A stretch of DNA of 64,000 nt from contig NZ_CP061308.1 in the NCBI RefSeq assembly GCF_018687935.1, positions 1,420,048 to 1,484,047 on the forward strand, given 5' to 3'. The notes beneath the pieces were generated by a model. It ran no database searches. It was not told the DNA's origin and saw nothing but the letters and a program-made list of their open reading frames with translations. Position 1 is the first letter of the stretch. Each line of letters opens with the position of its first letter. The position numbers and the translations under genes are program-made. This document shows positions 43,333-50,387 of the stretch, one piece after another. Source of the stretch: Polynucleobacter sp. JS-JIR-5-A7 (lineage in GTDB: Bacteria > Pseudomonadota > Gammaproteobacteria > Burkholderiales > Burkholderiaceae).

Positions 43333-45234
43333 TTAGATTTGAAAATGCTCACGCACCTTAGTCAGAATTTTTTTCGGGGATAGGCCATAAAAATCTAGCA
43401 GCACATTAATATCACCATGCTCGACATACTCATCGGGTAGACCAATTTGTAAAGTCGGTATTTGAATCTTATTTGCTGATAAGGCTTCTAAACAGGCGCT
43501 ACCAGCCCCTCCTTGGATGGCGCTATCTTCAACAAAGACCAAAGCATCATGATTTTTTGCTAGATCTAATAATAATTTTTCATCTAGAGGTTTCACAAAG
43601 CGCATATCGGCAACCGTAGCATCAAGCTCCTCTGCAGCCTCTAACGCACTGTAAAGCAAAGGACCAAAACAAACGAAAGCAATCTTTTTACCGACGGCTA
43701 CAGTATTTTTGATTTTGCGAACGATCAATCCTTCGCCAACAGTAATAACCTCAAGTTTCTGAGAGGCTTCAGGACCCAATCCAGAGCCCCGTGGATAACG
43801 CACCACTGAGGGACCATTTAAGCTAAAAGCTGTGGTCAACATATTTCTGCAATCTGCTTGATTAGATGGCGTCATGAGAACCACATTCGGCAAGCATCTT
43901 AAAAAGGCCACATCAAATGCACCTGCATGTGTTGCACCATCTGCACCAACCATGCCGGCTCGGTCTACGGCAAAGACAATCGGTAAATTTTGCAAGGTCA
44001 CATCGTGGATCAGTTGATCGTAGCCCCTTTGTAAAAAGGTGGAATAGATAGCGACTACTGGCTTGAGACCTTCACAAGCAATACCTGCCGCAAAAGTCAC
44101 CGCATGTTGTTCTGCAATGCCTACGTCAAAGTAACGTTCAGGAAACTGTTTTTCAAACTGAACTAGACCAGAACCCTCGCGCATCGCTGGCGTAATACCA
44201 ATCAGACGCTGATCTTGCTTTGCCATGTCGCAAAGCCATTCACCAAACACTTCGGTATAGGTTTTTTTACCTGGCGCGGAAGGCTTTAGACCTTCGCTAG
44301 GATTAAATTTTCCTGGCCCATGATAAGCAATCGGATTTAACTCTGCCCTCTCGTATCCTTTACCTTTTTTGGTAACGATATGCAGAAATTGTGGGCCATC
44401 AGTTTGAGCAATCTTTTTTAAATTACTCAATGTGACAATCAAATCTTCCAAGTTATGACCATCGATTGGGCCATAGTAATCAAAACCAAATTCTTCAAAA
44501 ATGGTAGCTGGACCAATCATCCCCTTAGCATGACCCTCCAGTCTTTTTGCAAACTCTCGCAAGGGAGGGCTATAGGAAAGCACCTTATCTAAGCCTTTTT
44601 TAGTGGCCCCATAAATTGAACCGCTAATGAGTTTTGCTAAATATCGATTGAGAGCTCCGACGGCTGGCGAAATCGACATTTCGTTATCGTTCAAAATCAC
44701 GATCAAGGGAATGGATTTATCAACTCCGGCATTATTTAAACCTTCATAGGCCATGCCCGCGCTCATGGAGCCATCTCCAATCACGGCAACCACATTGCGC
44801 TTTTCGCCCTTCACTTTACTGGCGACCGCCATTCCTAAAGCAGCTGAAATACTGGTGGAAGAATGTGCTGTGCCAAAAGCATCGTATTCGCTTTCCGAAC
44901 GCTTAGGGAATCCAGACAAGCCTCCAAACTGGCGCAACTGAGGCATTCCCTCTCTGCGCCCAGTCAAAATTTTATGAGCATAGCTTTGATGGCCTACGTC
45001 CCAAACGATTCTGTCATCAGGCGTATTGAAAACGTAGTGCAAGGCGACTGCTAACTCTACTGTTCCAAGATTAGAAGATAGGTGCCCACCCGTACTAGCA
45101 ACAGATTGAAGGATAAATTCACGCAATTCATCGGCCAATTGTGGAAGCTCAGACTGTTCGAGTTGCTTTAAGTCCTGCGAAGAATTAATCGTATGGAGTA
45201 GTTTGGTGACCTGGAGCATATTCAACGCCGTCAT
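43333..45234 (-). CDS. dxs: 1-Deoxy-D-xylulose-5-phosphate synthase
   Basis: A 633-residue thiamine diphosphate enzyme condensing pyruvate and glyceraldehyde 3-phosphate, the entry step of the MEP isoprenoid pathway. The TPP motif region is VIGDGSMSAGMAYEGLNNAG near residue 155; RMVGADG is seen as DRAGMVGADGATHAG near 432; and VEDSAIQGGAGSACLEAL lies in the transketolase C-domain. The length is full. It supplies isoprenoids for bacteriochlorophyll tails and carotenoids. Start codon overlaps the hemA stop by one base. Confidence 0.95.
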   Translation of the reverse strand: MTALNMLQVTKLLHTINSSQDLKQLEQSELPQLADELREFILQSVASTGGHLSSNLGTVELAVALHYVFNTPDDRIVWDVGHQSYAHKILTGRREGMPQLRQFGGLSGFPKRSESEYDAFGTAHSSTSISAALGMAVASKVKGEKRNVVAVIGDGSMSAGMAYEGLNNAGVDKSIPLIVILNDNEMSISPAVGALNRYLAKLISGSIYGATKKGLDKVLSYSPPLREFAKRLEGHAKGMIGPATIFEEFGFDYYGPIDGHNLEDLIVTLSNLKKIAQTDGPQFLHIVTKKGKGYERAELNPIAYHGPGKFNPSEGLKPSAPGKKTYTEVFGEWLCDMAKQDQRLIGITPAMREGSGLVQFEKQFPERYFDVGIAEQHAVTFAAGIACEGLKPVVAIYSTFLQRGYDQLIHDVTLQNLPIVFAVDRAGMVGADGATHAGAFDVAFLRCLPNVVLMTPSNQADCRNMLTTAFSLNGPSVVRYPRGSGLGPEASQKLEVITVGEGLIVRKIKNTVAVGKKIAFVCFGPLLYSALEAAEELDATVADMRFVKPLDEKLLLDLAKNHDALVFVEDSAIQGGAGSACLEALSANKIQIPTLQIGLPDEYVEHGDINVLLDFYGLSPKKILTKVREHFQI

Positions 45235-46535
45235 TATTTTGGAGGATAAATACTAGTGAGAATTCGCTTGAAATCTTCGATCTCATTATTGGGTGAATTT
45301 TGTAATGCATTGATAGGGGCATGCATAAATTTATTCGCTAGGGCATCTGCCATGATCGATAAAACCTCAACTGGATCTTCGCCCCTTTTAATGCGCCGCA
45401 CTGCTTTTTCCAATTCAATTTCTTTGAGTCGGCCTGCAGTATTTTGCAAGGACTGAATGATTGGCACTAGTGTTCTTTTTTGTAGTGTCTGGAAAAATTC
45501 ACTCACACCATTGTCAATAATAATTTCAGCATCAGCCATTGAGAGCTCGCGGATATTACGACCTTCATTAACCAGGCTGCCCAAATCATCAACCGAATAC
45601 AGGTAGGCATCCTTGAGAGAGCGAATCTCTGGCTCTATATCACGTGGCACAGCTAAGTCGATTAATACAATCGGCCTACTATTTCTAGTCTTCAAAGCTG
45701 TTTTAACAAGTCCCATACCTATGATGGGTAAGGAACTAGCCGTGCATGAAACAACGACATCAAACTCATGCAAACGGGTTGGTAGCGATTGCAAAGGAAA
45801 AGAGTCGGTTTTCAAACCCTTCTCAGCAAAAACTTTGGCCATTTCGTCGCCACGGTCAACGGTACGATTCGTGATCGCAATCTGCTTTGGTTTTTTACCA
45901 GCAAAGTGTGAGGCGCATAACTGAATCATTTCGCCTGCACCAATAAATAAGACTTTTGAGTTATTTAAATCACCAAAGATTCTTTCGGCTAAGCGAACTG
46001 ATGCGCTAGCCATAGAAACTGAATGTTTACCAATATCCGTTGTTGCGCGTACTGCCTTAGCAACTGAAAAAGTTTTATTAAATAGTGGCTTTAAATAGGA
46101 CCCTAATGTGCCTGCTTGGTCCGCGAATTCAACCGCTTTCTTCATTTGACCCAGAATCTGAGTCTCACCCAAAACCATTGAGTCCATTCCACAACTCACT
46201 CTAAATACATGCTTTACAGCATCAGTCTCTTTTGCAGAATAAATATATGGCTTTAATGCATCACTGTGCAGACGCTTTTGTGCAGTCAGCCAATCAAAAG
46301 CACGCTCTTCTAAATGATGACTCGGTTGAGTCACATCATTAGCGGCACAGTAAATCTCCATGCGATTGCAGGTCGATAAAATGGCGACTTCAGGCATTAA
46401 CTCGCGATGGGTGCCTCGCAAATAATCACGAAGATCCAATAACGAGTCTTGCAAATCCTCTGGAGAAATAGCGACACTCTCTCGAATATCAATTGGAGCA
46501 GTGTGATGGTTCACACCAAGATTGAGTAATTGCAT
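45234..46535 (-). CDS. hemA: Glutamyl-tRNA reductase
   Basis: A 433-residue enzyme of the C5 pathway to 5-aminolevulinate, the first committed step of tetrapyrrole synthesis. The N-terminus MQLLNLGVNHHTAPIDIRE and the catalytic Cys in LSTCNRMEIYC are diagnostic. The NADPH domain has FIGAGEMIQLCASHF near residue 190, and the C-terminal dimerisation domain is intact. In this organism 5-aminolevulinate is made from glutamate, not from glycine and succinyl-CoA. Upstream lies the PpsR-type promoter box. Confidence 0.95.
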   Translation of the reverse strand: MQLLNLGVNHHTAPIDIRESVAISPEDLQDSLLDLRDYLRGTHRELMPEVAILSTCNRMEIYCAANDVTQPSHHLEERAFDWLTAQKRLHSDALKPYIYSAKETDAVKHVFRVSCGMDSMVLGETQILGQMKKAVEFADQAGTLGSYLKPLFNKTFSVAKAVRATTDIGKHSVSMASASVRLAERIFGDLNNSKVLFIGAGEMIQLCASHFAGKKPKQIAITNRTVDRGDEMAKVFAEKGLKTDSFPLQSLPTRLHEFDVVVSCTASSLPIIGMGLVKTALKTRNSRPIVLIDLAVPRDIEPEIRSLKDAYLYSVDDLGSLVNEGRNIRELSMADAEIIIDNGVSEFFQTLQKRTLVPIIQSLQNTAGRLKEIELEKAVRRIKRGEDPVEVLSIMADALANKFMHAPINALQNSPNNEIEDFKRILTSIYPPK

Positions 46536-46589
46536 ACGAGAGGCTATCTAAAAATAGCTTGAAGTGGGCGTAGAAAAATCATGAAAATG

Positions 46590-46630
46590 ATTCTTCCCCG
46601 TGATTCACAAGATGTCAATCAAGATTGACA
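46590..46630 (-). promoter_or_regulatory. hemA promoter with PpsR/CrtJ-type box
   Basis: TGTCAATCAAGATTGACA (46613-46630) fits TGT-N12-ACA and is almost perfectly symmetric. Read on the minus strand its end supplies a -35 TTGACA, and a 17-base spacer leads to AAGAAT (46590-46595) as -10. The box is 78 bases upstream of the hemA start. PpsR boxes of this form repress bch/puc genes of purple bacteria in high oxygen or light; here the assignment is by sequence only. Confidence 0.7.
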
Positions 46631-46674
46631 CCTATTTCAGTTTCCCACCTAGGGAAAACCCACATATGAACCCA

Positions 46675-46914
46675 TTATTGCTGGCTCTTAGCAGCAGCCT
46701 CGTAAGTTTTAAATTTTTTGTATGAATTCACTGTGGAATACAAGGCCAAGGCCGTGATCAGCACAAAAAGTAAATTGGTAAATGAATACTCCTGATAGAG
46801 AATCCAGATCTGCCCGAGCAAGGCGATGGGGAAGACAACGATGGCAAATTTGAGCCAAAGCATGGTTCTTTTAAACTTCGCATCAATTGGGCTCGATGTA
46901 GATTGCTTATTCAT
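46675..46914 (-). CDS. Small membrane protein, photosynthesis region (79 residues)
   Basis: A 79-residue protein with a basic cytoplasmic start (DAKFKRTMLWLKF) and two adjacent hydrophobic helices (AIVVFPIALLGQIWILYQ and SFTNLLFVLITALALYSTV). The C-terminus is basic and Ala/Lys-rich. It is encoded 42 bases downstream of the next small membrane protein on the same strand. No named family is recognised; position next to pucBA and hemA suggests a photosynthesis-linked role. Confidence 0.55.
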   Translation of the reverse strand: MNKQSTSSPIDAKFKRTMLWLKFAIVVFPIALLGQIWILYQEYSFTNLLFVLITALALYSTVNSYKKFKTYEAAAKSQQ

Positions 46915-46956
46915 AACCTATCCTTATCAAACAAGAGGCTGGACCTCACATTAATC

Positions 46957-47163
46957 TCAACGCAGTATACGAAAAATGAAGCTTGTGAGGCCCTGCGCAA
47001 GAATGAAGGTGAAAATTGCCCCCATGAGGCCCATAAAAACACCAGGGACGTCTCCTAAATCGAGCTGCTTGGCAAATAGAAGGGACATGGCAAACCCGCC
47101 TGCAGCACAAGCGATCTCAAAAATGATTTTGATAGTGCTAAAACGCTCACTAGATAGACTCAT
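46957..47163 (-). CDS. Small membrane protein, divergent from pucBA (68 residues)
   Basis: A 68-residue protein with two helices: IKIIFEIACAAGGFAMSLLF and GVFMGLMGAIFTFILAQGLT, ending SFIFRILR. The ATG at 47163 is used because the longer frame begins with unrelated polar sequence and lacks a better ribosome binding site. It is transcribed away from pucB, so both genes may share the regulated intergenic region 47164-47405. Confidence 0.55.
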   Translation of the reverse strand: MSLSSERFSTIKIIFEIACAAGGFAMSLLFAKQLDLGDVPGVFMGLMGAIFTFILAQGLTSFIFRILR

Positions 47164-47215
47164 ATGACACCTCAATAGACCGTGTTCGGAGCCCATTTTA
47201 TCCCCCAAAAGCCCT

Positions 47216-47240
47216 AAAACAGCTCAAAAATAGCTGTTTT
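47216..47240. promoter_or_regulatory. Inverted repeat upstream of pucBA
   Basis: AAAACAGCT and AGCTGTTTT are perfect 9-base arms with a 7-base spacer, ending five bases before the conserved 22-base element. It could be an operator or RNA hairpin; a similar arrangement occurs at the right end of the window (63856-63873). Confidence 0.45.
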
Positions 47241-47245
47241 ACAAT

Positions 47246-47267
47246 CTATTCTGCAGTGCAACACATT
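47246..47267 (+). promoter_or_regulatory. 22-base element shared with the right-end promoter region
   Basis: The sequence with core TGCAGTGCA matches 63898-63919 at 19 of 22 positions in the same orientation. It lies about 140 bases before the pucB start and overlaps a possible TTGACT. It is probably a binding site or promoter part common to two photosynthesis operons; the regulator is unknown. Confidence 0.5.
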
Positions 47268-47295
47268 GACTTATAAGGGAAATTCCTTAGAAAAG

Positions 47296-47313
47296 TGTCT
47301 AGATTTTTTTACA
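47296..47313 (+). promoter_or_regulatory. PpsR/CrtJ-type box upstream of pucBA
   Basis: TGTCTAGATTTTTTTACA fits TGT-N12-ACA exactly, 92 bases before the pucB ATG. In purple bacteria such boxes bind the aerobic repressor PpsR/CrtJ. Its half-sites are less symmetric than the hemA box. A PpsR gene is not in this window. Confidence 0.6.
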
Positions 47314-47405
47314 CATTAGGACTAAATTCACCTTGTGGCAAAGAAGGTTAATTAGTACCCTCGTGTGGGTTTGCACGACGCAGTTAGATTTGAGAGGAAA
47401 ACACT

Positions 47406-47549
47406 ATGACAAATAACACTCTTACAGGTCTGAGTGTTGAGGAAGCGGAAGAGCTACATCGCAACCTCATTCAAGGTACGCAATTTTTTGGGATGATCGC
47501 AGCACTTGCCCATTTACTTGCTTACATCTATTCACCTTGGTTGAAGTAA
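47406..47549 (+). CDS. pucB: LH2 antenna beta polypeptide PucB
   Basis: A 47-residue antenna polypeptide. The cytoplasmic start (TNNTLTGLSVEEAEELHRNL) leads into the single helix, and the chain ends IYSPWLK, the LH2-type terminus rather than the RPWF-like end of LH1 beta. His36 (LAHLLAY) is the expected B850 bacteriochlorophyll ligand; His18 matches the conserved His12 of the Rhodoblastus (Rps.) acidophilus chain. Where that chain has Arg20, which contacts B800, this one has Gln26 (GTQFF). A GAGAGGAAAACACT leader precedes the ATG. A second beta sequence of this type is fused to BchF at the right end. Confidence 0.93.
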   Translation: MTNNTLTGLSVEEAEELHRNLIQGTQFFGMIAALAHLLAYIYSPWLK

Positions 47550-47564
47550 TTTAAGGAGCTTAAG

Positions 47565-47768
47565 ATGATCTACGGAAAAATGTGGACAGTAGTAAAGCCA
47601 ACAGTTGGTATCCCATTGTTTTTGGGTGCAGTAGCAGTTGGTTCCTTTTCAGTTCATTTGGCATTACTTAATAACACAACTTGGGTGAAGGCTTTTTTAG
47701 AAGGCGGTAAGTCTGCTAAGGCTGGCGCTACTTCTGGAGCGCCCGCGGCACCAGCAGCACAAAAATAA
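47565..47768 (+). CDS. pucA: LH2 antenna alpha polypeptide PucA
   Basis: A 67-residue antenna polypeptide, aligning without gaps with the acidophilus LH2 alpha chain over residues 1-48 (from memory): GKMWTVVKPTVGIP, His31 as B850 ligand, and TTW at 38-40. Residues 44-45 are Phe-Leu instead of Tyr-Trp. The tail after residue 48 is extended and Ala/Pro/Gly-rich (19 residues). LH1 alpha lacks this pattern, so this is a peripheral antenna. A GGAG site precedes the ATG, 15 bases after pucB. Confidence 0.93.
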   Translation: MIYGKMWTVVKPTVGIPLFLGAVAVGSFSVHLALLNNTTWVKAFLEGGKSAKAGATSGAPAAPAAQK

Positions 47769-47784
47769 GTTTTATTTTGTCTCA

Positions 47785-47821
47785 TAAGACCTAGATCGTT
47801 AGATCTGGGTCTTATTTTTTT
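47785..47821 (+). terminator. Rho-independent terminator between pucA and pucC
   Basis: TAAGACCTAGATC (47785-47797) pairs with GATCTGGGTCTTA (47802-47814), 13 pairs with one G-T wobble and a 4-base loop, followed by seven T. This would allow much more pucBA than pucC transcript, as in known puc operons. Confidence 0.85.
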
Positions 47822-47855
47822 GTTTTGCATACTCGTCAGTTAAACTCAGTTTTAG

Positions 47856-49268
47856 ATGAATCGCTTTAGTCAAAAATTAATCAGTACCTGGGCTAATTTA
47901 GGTCCCCGTTTTTTGCCCTTCGCAGACGCCGCTTCTGCTGAACTACCACTAGGTAGATTACTCAGGCTATCCCTCTTCCAAGTATCAGTTGGCATGGCCT
48001 TAGTGCTCTTAGTGGGCACACTGAATCGAGTAATGATTGTGGAGTTACATGTACCAGCATCATTGGTATCGATCATGGTTTCCTTGCCCATTATTTTTGC
48101 TCCTATTAGAGCGCTGATTGGTTTTCGCTCCGACACTCATAAATCTGCTCTCGGTTGGCGTCGTGTTCCTTATATTTGGATGGGAACCATGGTGCAATTT
48201 GGTGGGCTAGCCATCATGCCTTTTGCTTTGCTAGTGTTAGCTGGTGCAGGTAATGCGAGCGAAGCGCCAGCATGGATTGGACTAGCAGCTGCTGGACTGT
48301 CATTTTTATTTGTTGGCGCCGGCATTCACACAACTCAAACTGTTGGTCTTGCCTTGGCTTGTGATCTTGCACCACCTAAGGCGCAACCTAATATTGTTGG
48401 CCTGATGTTTGTGATGTTACTCATTGGCATGATTGGTAGCGCTTTGATTTTTGGTCAGTTATTAGAAGAGTACAGCCCTGGACGCTTAATCCAAGTCATT
48501 CAAGGAAGTGCTGTCGTCACGATTTTGTTGAATGCCATTGCACTTTGGAAACAAGAAAGCCGCGAAGAAGCGCGTGCTAGAGCGCAAGTCGCTAGAGAAC
48601 AAAACTTTAAAGAGTCTTGGGAAACCTTCAAGGAGGGTGGTCAAGCAATTCGTCGCTTAATTGCAGTAGGTTTTGGCACCATGGCATTTAGCATGAATGA
48701 TGTTTTGCTAGAGCCTTATGGTGGTGAATTATTAAACATGAGTGTGAGTGCTACCACTGTGTTAACTGCTACTTTGGCCGTTGGCTGTTTGTTTGGCTTT
48801 AGTATTGCCTCCAAGGTATTAAGTGCTGGTTACGATCCTTTTAAGATGGCTAGTAATGGCGCCAAAATTGGTATTCCTGCATTCATGTTGGTCATCATCG
48901 CTGCGCCATTTAATAGCACTCTCATTTTTATTCTCGGGGTGGTATTAATTGGCTTTGGTAACGGGCTATTTAGCCATGGCACCTTAACTGCCACCATGAG
49001 ATATGCTCCAGAAAATCAAAGTGGCTTGGCATTGGGTGCATGGGGAGCAGTGCAAGCAACTGCTGCAGGGATTGCAGTTGGCTTTGGAGGCATTTTTCGG
49101 GATATTTTGGCTGGCATGGCTTCCAGAAATTATTTTGGCGAAGAGCTCAATAGCCCAGCTACCGGTTACTGCGGTGTCTATCTAATAGAAATCATCTTGC
49201 TGCTCATCACTATCGCAGCAATGACCAATTTCATATGGCCAGCCAAGTCAGTAGAGTCGGTTGCTTAA
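47856..49268 (+). CDS. pucC: PucC-type light-harvesting assembly protein
   Basis: A 470-residue membrane protein of the BCH2/PucC branch of the major facilitator superfamily, with about twelve helices. Characteristic are LPLGRLLRLSLFQVSVGMAL, VGTLNRVMIVELHVPA and IALIGFRSDTHKSALGWRR near the N-terminus, and GNGLFSHGTLTATMRYAP in the second half. It is needed for LH2 assembly in other purple bacteria. It follows pucBA after a strong terminator, so expression likely depends on read-through. Two more family members lie at 54706 and 60816. Confidence 0.88.
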   Translation: MNRFSQKLISTWANLGPRFLPFADAASAELPLGRLLRLSLFQVSVGMALVLLVGTLNRVMIVELHVPASLVSIMVSLPIIFAPIRALIGFRSDTHKSALGWRRVPYIWMGTMVQFGGLAIMPFALLVLAGAGNASEAPAWIGLAAAGLSFLFVGAGIHTTQTVGLALACDLAPPKAQPNIVGLMFVMLLIGMIGSALIFGQLLEEYSPGRLIQVIQGSAVVTILLNAIALWKQESREEARARAQVAREQNFKESWETFKEGGQAIRRLIAVGFGTMAFSMNDVLLEPYGGELLNMSVSATTVLTATLAVGCLFGFSIASKVLSAGYDPFKMASNGAKIGIPAFMLVIIAAPFNSTLIFILGVVLIGFGNGLFSHGTLTATMRYAPENQSGLALGAWGAVQATAAGIAVGFGGIFRDILAGMASRNYFGEELNSPATGYCGVYLIEIILLLITIAAMTNFIWPAKSVESVA

Positions 49269-49315
49269 TTGAAGCTGCCTGCTAGGCTCCCAAGCTACTA
49301 GCCGTCATCAACCCA

Positions 49316-49552
49316 ATGACCAACTTACCGCAATTAGCTGAAAAGACCTTCATCCTTTCGGGCTTCTTCATTAGCTCGGTTAGCTTTATCTTGATTAGCT
49401 TGAGTCTGTGGGACTTCATTTCTGCCGATATGTTTTCTTTTGGTCTTTCTTCAGGCATTCGTGTATTGGGTGGCTGCGCTATCATTGGATGCCTTCTGAG
49501 CGCAATTGGCTACGGAATTGGGGATTATTTTAATAACGAAGTGAAGGAGTGA
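49316..49552 (+). CDS. Small membrane protein downstream of pucC (78 residues)
   Basis: A 78-residue protein with two hydrophobic helices (FILSGFFISSVSFILISLSL and RVLGGCAIIGCLLSAIGYGI) and a short polar C-terminus. It starts 47 bases after pucC without a visible ribosome binding site. The stop is close to the next gene. I recognise no named family; context suggests a photosynthesis-associated role. Confidence 0.55.
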   Translation: MTNLPQLAEKTFILSGFFISSVSFILISLSLWDFISADMFSFGLSSGIRVLGGCAIIGCLLSAIGYGIGDYFNNEVKE

Positions 49553-49554
49553 AT

Positions 49555-49737
49555 ATGTTTAAAAAATCAGATTACTTCATTCTCATGGCGGTGGTAATTT
49601 CATTCTTTACCTCAGCCTATTTATGGTTTGTAGTCCAAGATCGTGAGCAGTCGATCTTTACAGCGCTTTGGGTGCCCTCAATATTTTGCTTTGGGATTTA
49701 TTTCAAATTATCTGCATTATTGAATCGTAAAAAATGA
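49555..49737 (+). CDS. Small membrane protein (60 residues)
   Basis: A 60-residue protein with a Lys-rich start (MFKKSDYF), a helix ILMAVVISFFTSAYLWFVV, a charged loop VQDREQS, and a second helix. The ATG at 49555 has an excellent GAAGGAGTGAAT site; a GTG two codons earlier is less likely. Ends with a basic NRKK. It is coupled to both neighbours and forms a set of three small membrane proteins after pucC. No known family. Confidence 0.58.
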   Translation: MFKKSDYFILMAVVISFFTSAYLWFVVQDREQSIFTALWVPSIFCFGIYFKLSALLNRKK

Positions 49738-49889
49738 GTAACACTACCCTACTCCTTCTATCGATCTTTGTTTTTTGTCTCTTAATTGCTGGCCTGTATT
49801 ACATGGTTCGTGAATTTATGGGTGAAGTTCAAGATGCCTTCCCAGATGTCAACGAATGGTTAGACTCCGATAAGAAGAAAAAGAAGTAA
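49734..49889 (+). CDS. Small single-pass membrane protein (51 residues)
   Basis: A 51-residue reading frame overlapping the previous gene's stop codon (ATGA). One N-terminal helix (LLLLSIFVFCLLIAGLYYMV) is followed by an acidic cytoplasmic stretch (FMGEVQDAFPDVNEWLDSD) and a run of five Lys at the end. Coupling and a consistent transmembrane-then-charged design argue that it is real. Function unknown. Confidence 0.55.
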   Translation: MSNTTLLLLSIFVFCLLIAGLYYMVREFMGEVQDAFPDVNEWLDSDKKKKK

Positions 49890-49913
49890 CTACTTCTCTA
49901 GGCAGCATCTCAT

Positions 49914-50387
49914 TTAGAGTAGTTTTTGAAGCGCTTCTTCCATCTTGCTAGCGCCATCGGCTGATGCAAGTCGTGTGATGGATTGACCATCTTTGCTCAC
50001 AATAAACTTAGTGAAGTTCCACTTAATACCAGTGGTTCCCAATATGCCAGGAGCCCGATCCTTTAAATAAGCATACAAGGGATGAGTGTTATCCCCATTC
50101 ACATCAATTTTCTCAAACATCGGAAAAGTCACACCATAGTTAGTGCTGCAAAAGCTTTGAATCTGCTCTGCAGAGCCCGGCTCTTGAGCGCCGAATTGAT
50201 TACATGGGAAGCCCAATATCTCCAGGCCTTTGGCTTGATTTGCAGTGTAAAGATTTTGTAAATCACGGTATTGAGAAGTGAATCCACAGTTACTGGCAAC
50301 ATTGACGATTAAGAGTGTCTTGCCAGCATAATCCTGTAAATTTTCTGCACTTCCATCAAGTCTTTTGAGGGGGATATTCGGTAGCAT
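49914..50387 (-). CDS. Glutathione peroxidase-family protein
   Basis: A 157-residue thioredoxin-fold peroxidase. The catalytic motif NVASNCGFTSQYRDLQNLY has Cys (not selenocysteine) near residue 34, Gln in GFPCNQFGAQEPG and Trp in GIKWNFTKFIV. These give the usual Cys-Gln-Trp set; the conserved second Cys is in GFPCNQF. It probably reduces lipid or organic hydroperoxides, using glutathione or thioredoxin. It is convergent with the small membrane gene at 49734 and lies inside the photosynthesis region, where singlet-oxygen products arise. Confidence 0.88.
   Translation of the reverse strand: MLPNIPLKRLDGSAENLQDYAGKTLLIVNVASNCGFTSQYRDLQNLYTANQAKGLEILGFPCNQFGAQEPGSAEQIQSFCSTNYGVTFPMFEKIDVNGDNTHPLYAYLKDRAPGILGTTGIKWNFTKFIVSKDGQSITRLASADGASKMEEALQKLL

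Noticed and set aside
46577..46592. Possible hairpin terminator in the hemA leader (AATCAT-GAAA-ATGATT)
   Set aside because: The stem is only six AT-rich pairs and it overlaps the proposed -10 element; a terminator there would silence hemA.
46641..46657. Inverted repeat TTTCCC-N5-GGGAAA upstream of hemA
   Set aside because: Short arms with no T-run on either strand and not matched elsewhere; may be chance.
47406..47768. Calling these genes pufBA (LH1)
   Set aside because: The alpha chain starts GKMWTVVKP and the beta chain ends SPWLK, both LH2-type; pucC follows, while pufLM do not.
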